Part shown: piece after piece, positions 60,421-64,000 of the stretch
Position numbering within the stretch: position 1 is the first letter of the stretch
How the letters are laid out: each line of letters begins with the position of its first letter
Source: Protea cynaroides
Lineage: Eukaryota > Streptophyta > Magnoliopsida > Proteales > Proteaceae
Length of the DNA: 64,000 bases
Direction of reading: 5' to 3'
NCBI GenBank assembly: GCA_028583415.1
Contig: CM053274.1
Coordinates: 91,333,549-91,397,548, forward strand
Position numbers and translations under genes: made by a program
The notes under the pieces: generated by a model
Told to the model about the DNA's origin: nothing
The model's database searches: none
What the model saw: the letters and a program-made list of their open reading frames with translations, nothing else

Positions 60421-60910
60421 AAGCCATCACTTTCCTCGTCAGAAATGTCCTCCATATATAGTTTCAAGTCTCCAATGGACACAAATCCTAGATTTTTCTT
60501 GGGAAGCGATTTTCCAACCTTTGAAACTTCACCCTTTCGATAGCGTGCATCTCAATTGAGCCCTAGCCCTTCTCTCTGTTCATCCTTCGTAAGGGATGAT
60601 TTGATTCCATATGGAGTCGTTTCCAGCTTGTCACTGAACCCTAAACCTTTATGATAGCTCTTGCCTAGTACAAAACTCGAGCTATATTCATATGTAAAAT
60701 CCCTACCATTTAAGGGTTTCACATCAGATGTTTGGTTTAAATAAGCAATAATTGAGTCTCCTTGTAATCACCTAAAACAATCGGCTACAACTCATCCCCT
60801 TTACTACCTTTCAGATTTCCTCCAGCACATGATTCCGAACCCAAAAGCTCCTAAAACAAATCAAAATCAACCTGAACGAAAATAAGAATAGACAGCCCTT
60901 CAATCCCTTA
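60420..60910 (-). pseudogene. 5' half of exon 3 and end of intron 2 of the SQS1-like gene (second copy)
   Basis: On the minus strand an AG acceptor (TTTTAG before GAGCTTTTGGG) and about 50 bases of intron 2 precede text similar to the start of the real exon 3 (33088-32600). This includes [25 protein letters not shown] and KSLPKKNLGFVS-like stretches. There are several stops and frameshifts (for example TGA/TAA codons near 60740 and 60800), so it is not functional. Beyond about 60910 no further similarity to the gene is seen. It forms the upstream (5') end of the repeat array on the gene's strand. Confidence 0.88.
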
Positions 60911-62201
60911 CAGATTTACTATTAAGTTAATTATGCGTTGGTTAATATTTTGGTTTCGAATCCCCCTAAGTTACTTATACTATGCTAAGGCATCGCCTCG
61001 GCAGGTAGGCTGAGGTAACAAGCCCATGCTCATGGTTTTAAGTTAAATTCATTAATTTTGTGGATGTCATGCAGGAGTTTGCCACCAATCCTCCAGCCGG
61101 ACACTGCTCAAGATCCTACTATGGGTCTCCGATAGTAGTTCCGGCTGCATAGGAAGTGCAACCGGACGTACAATCGAAAACCCTAGATTTTGTTGAAATC
61201 TGAGCATTGTCTCTTCTAAGGGCAATAAGTCTATGCTCCCGGATCCAAAATTACCTCAAATTTCTTTCTTATGAAACTAGACTTAATTTATAATATCTCC
61301 ATAGAAAAATCATGGCATTCCAGTGAGTTTAGCCTAATGAATCATTTACCCAAAATCAAACCTCCAAAATCAGATCCAAATTTGTATACAATATCTTACA
61401 AATATGATATCTCACTCTTCTAGAGTGTCAAATAGCTACAATACTTTTTCTATAATACTCTAAATTGAAATTAAATTATTTCAACTAAATTTCAAGTCAT
61501 TCTAATAAGGGTAACCCAAATCGAACTTACAAAACCAGATTTAGTCTATGCATATTAACTTACATAGATGATATCTTCCTCATCCCGAGTCCAACTAACC
61601 TCATCTTTTTTTAGTATAAACTAGACTTAAAGGAGAATATCATATCCAAAATTCAGATCGAAATTCATTATTTAGGTTGGTCAAACCTTTATTCCAAATT
61701 CAGGTTTCAGCACTGGTCAGATCTGCACAAGTGATGTCTATCATCCTCTTTGAATTCCGGACAACATTCATTCCCTTACTTATTTGGCCATTAATGGCTA
61801 TTGGAGGAGGGTGTCTTCACCTTCTAGAGATGAATGAATCTCCAAGGAATTTTAGTATTGAAAATTATAATCAGTAGGTTGGATGGAACATACCTTAGCT
61901 TCGAAATCGATATCTCTAATGGTGGTATATGTCGTGGGAGCTACTTTAATGATGGTACCTACTCCCAACTGTCTCAAAAAGATGGTTTATTGTGGTTGCC
62001 TTCCCCATGAATGAATTTAGATTAATCTAACTCTCTCTTACTCAAACTCTAGAGTTGTTTAGGTATAATCCAAGTTAGAGTCCTAGTAAAGTTTCCTAAT
62101 ATAGTTGGAGTACAACACTCTTACGGCTATTGGGTCTCACCTAATGCCATATGGCAGCCTATTATGACTTGGTGGGAAGTCTCTCACTTCAAGCAACATT
62201 T

Positions 62202-62232
<31 letters not shown>

Positions 62233-64000
62233 TCATGGTATCTTCCTAAAAGATAGTGTGACTTAAGGAGCCTATATCTAGCCCTCTAAGTGGAAGGCAT
62301 TTGTTAGTATCATATGCTTCATAGGCAAGGTGTTTTTATAGATTAACTATCAACCATGGAACGTCATCAAACCTGTTCATGTGGGTCCCATACTACTGTA
62401 TATAAGATTCCCTAATTCGGATCTAGAATTTACCTTATTTTAAATGTCACCATACATATGATGTGCTACACAACACCATAAGGTGTTAAACGACACCTAC
62501 TTTCTAAATGTCACCCAATGATACTAAGTGACATCAAATCTTCATAAATGATGAGGCACATATTTTCTAGGAGTTATATCATGCATTATTCATGAACTCA
62601 GTTCATTTGGGATTACCGCTCTAGGTCAAGTGTAATTACGTGCATAGGTCTACCACTTTTACATATTAAGTTAGCTTGAAAATCTTAGGTGTTAGTTATA
62701 GTAACACCCGCCGGTTATCAAAATTCAAATTGGCCCAAAACTTGTGTCCGAAAGAAGAAATTAAAGGGAATGACCGCAAGGGTAAATTTGTCATTTACCT
62801 TCCACTTGAGAGTCACTTCTAACATTGTCTGTTTTAGGGAAGGTGAGCATATTTTTCAAAGTGGATTGTCTTAGATTGTCATATCACCAAAACACATGGG
62901 AGGTTTGAGAAAATTTCCCTAATTTTTTTTATACTTTTATTTTGGCATTTGGCCAATTCCATTTTTTATTTTAGGGGCTGGCAGTGGGGAGGGGTAAGAA
63001 ATCTCCAATTTAATTGAAACATGACACCACTAGGGGTTCTTGTGATCTATCTGCCCACAAAATTGTAATCACATTGAGGTACTTTTACAACATGGCAAAT
63101 ATTTACATAGTCCAGACAAAATTAAAGTAATTGATATTGACCATTGCATCAGCCCCAGTCTCTACCAATCCATCCATGGTATAGCCACTAAATGAATGCA
63201 ATGTGATGGTATTAAAGAGGTATCTCTAGAGAAATGCCTTTGGGATCTTCTATATGTAATCTATATTACCTGTGGGAGTCCAAAATGGTCTTCAAATTTT
63301 GTAGTCCAACATTGAAGATTAGTCATAAAGTTTGACAAGCAACATCCATTAGGATGATCTCGAATAAATTTCAATCATCAGATCACGACTAAAACAGTTA
63401 GACTACAAAATATGATATTTTTCCCGACCTTTTAATGCCTGGTATAGTACTATAACAAGGTCTTAAAAATCCAAAATACTAGAAAATGATGATCAGACTC
63501 GATCAAAGTGGAAATGGGACCCCTTTGGTGTGACATGCGTGCAGCCCACCAGGAAAGCGATAACAGGAGAAATCCATCATACAGGCCACAGTTTAACTTT
63601 TGATTTTCCGAGAAAAAAATTTTAGGGGGATTTTTTTTTTTTTTTTTTTGGTTAAAACCAATCATGCAAACTACAGACAAAATCAAAACTGTGGTCTAAG
63701 ACTAGACGCCACTTGCAAAGAATAAGAAATACAAATAAATCATTAAAAGAATAGTAAATCACAAGAAGATAGGGGTGTCAATCAATTGGTGTCTACCGGG
63801 CCTAGGTCAATATCATTTAATACCTTATACTGGGATTAATATGTTTAAATAATCGATTCTCATGAAAGACATTGACACATTTACATTCAGATGCAGTCGA
63901 TCTCGATCACTAATTGGTCTTCTATTAATCAGTCTAATTAATCTAATAGATTTATTAACGGATTGTAATGATGCAAACCATCCAGTCTATAACTGGTCTT
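60911..64000. other. Intergenic DNA without a supported gene
   Basis: AT-rich. A CT microsatellite of about 30 bases lies near 62200-62230, and a T-tract at about 63630-63650. Frames of 60-80 codons (61677, 62689, 63450) show no motif. I cannot assign any of this to a known element. Confidence 0.4.

Overview
This window is AT-rich nuclear DNA from a flowering plant. The evidence is plant-type protein families, spliced genes with long introns, Copia-type LTR retrotransposons, many small inverted-repeat transposons and a stray piece of chloroplast DNA. I cannot name the species.

Layout. (1) 2-21 kb, minus strand: a tandem cluster of three TM9SF/EMP70 (nonaspanin) genes. The first (2071-4062) and last (18638-20629) are intact, uninterrupted 663-residue reading frames ending in the Golgi-retention motif K-L-D. 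The middle copy (7674-14131) is dead. It is split by a Copia-type LTR retrotransposon (8069-12696) flanked by a 5-bp target duplication, carries frameshifts and deletions, and has a stop codon just before its K-L-D tail. A further ~3-kb inverted-repeat element (about 14235-17264), carrying a piece of the same LTR and a captured gene fragment, sits directly upstream of it. (2) 21-25 kb: AT-rich intergenic DNA with no gene I can support. (3) 25.3-33.6 kb, minus strand: an eight-exon gene for a 794-residue R3H/G-patch protein of the SQS1 type. All exon joins keep frame (2,385 nt in total). Its introns hold a small Mutator-like element and a SINE fragment. (4) 34-36.5 kb: debris, namely a quinone-oxidoreductase gene fragment, an intact chloroplast petG copy inserted in the nucleus, and a ~1-kb Mutator-like element of the family also seen in intron 3. 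(5) 36.6-60.9 kb: the most unusual part, a ~24-kb tandem array made from pieces of exons 2 and 3 of the neighbouring SQS1-like gene. The basic unit is about 365 bp (about 122 codons of acidic, Ser-rich sequence). From about 43.25 to 56.12 kb the array is organised into six copies of a six-monomer higher-order repeat of about 2,152 bp, like a centromeric satellite but built from a protein-coding exon. The array ends at one side in an exon 2/intron 2 junction and at the other in intron 2 plus the 5' half of exon 3, which fits an origin by unequal crossing-over. A 1.65-kb inverted-repeat transposon interrupts it. (6) 60.9-64 kb: AT-rich DNA with microsatellites and no supported gene.

The TM9SF proteins are predicted to act in the Golgi/endosomal membrane system. 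The SQS1-like protein is predicted to be a nuclear cofactor of a DEAH-box RNA helicase. There is no sign that the two loci work together. The window is chiefly a record of local duplication, decay and transposon insertion.
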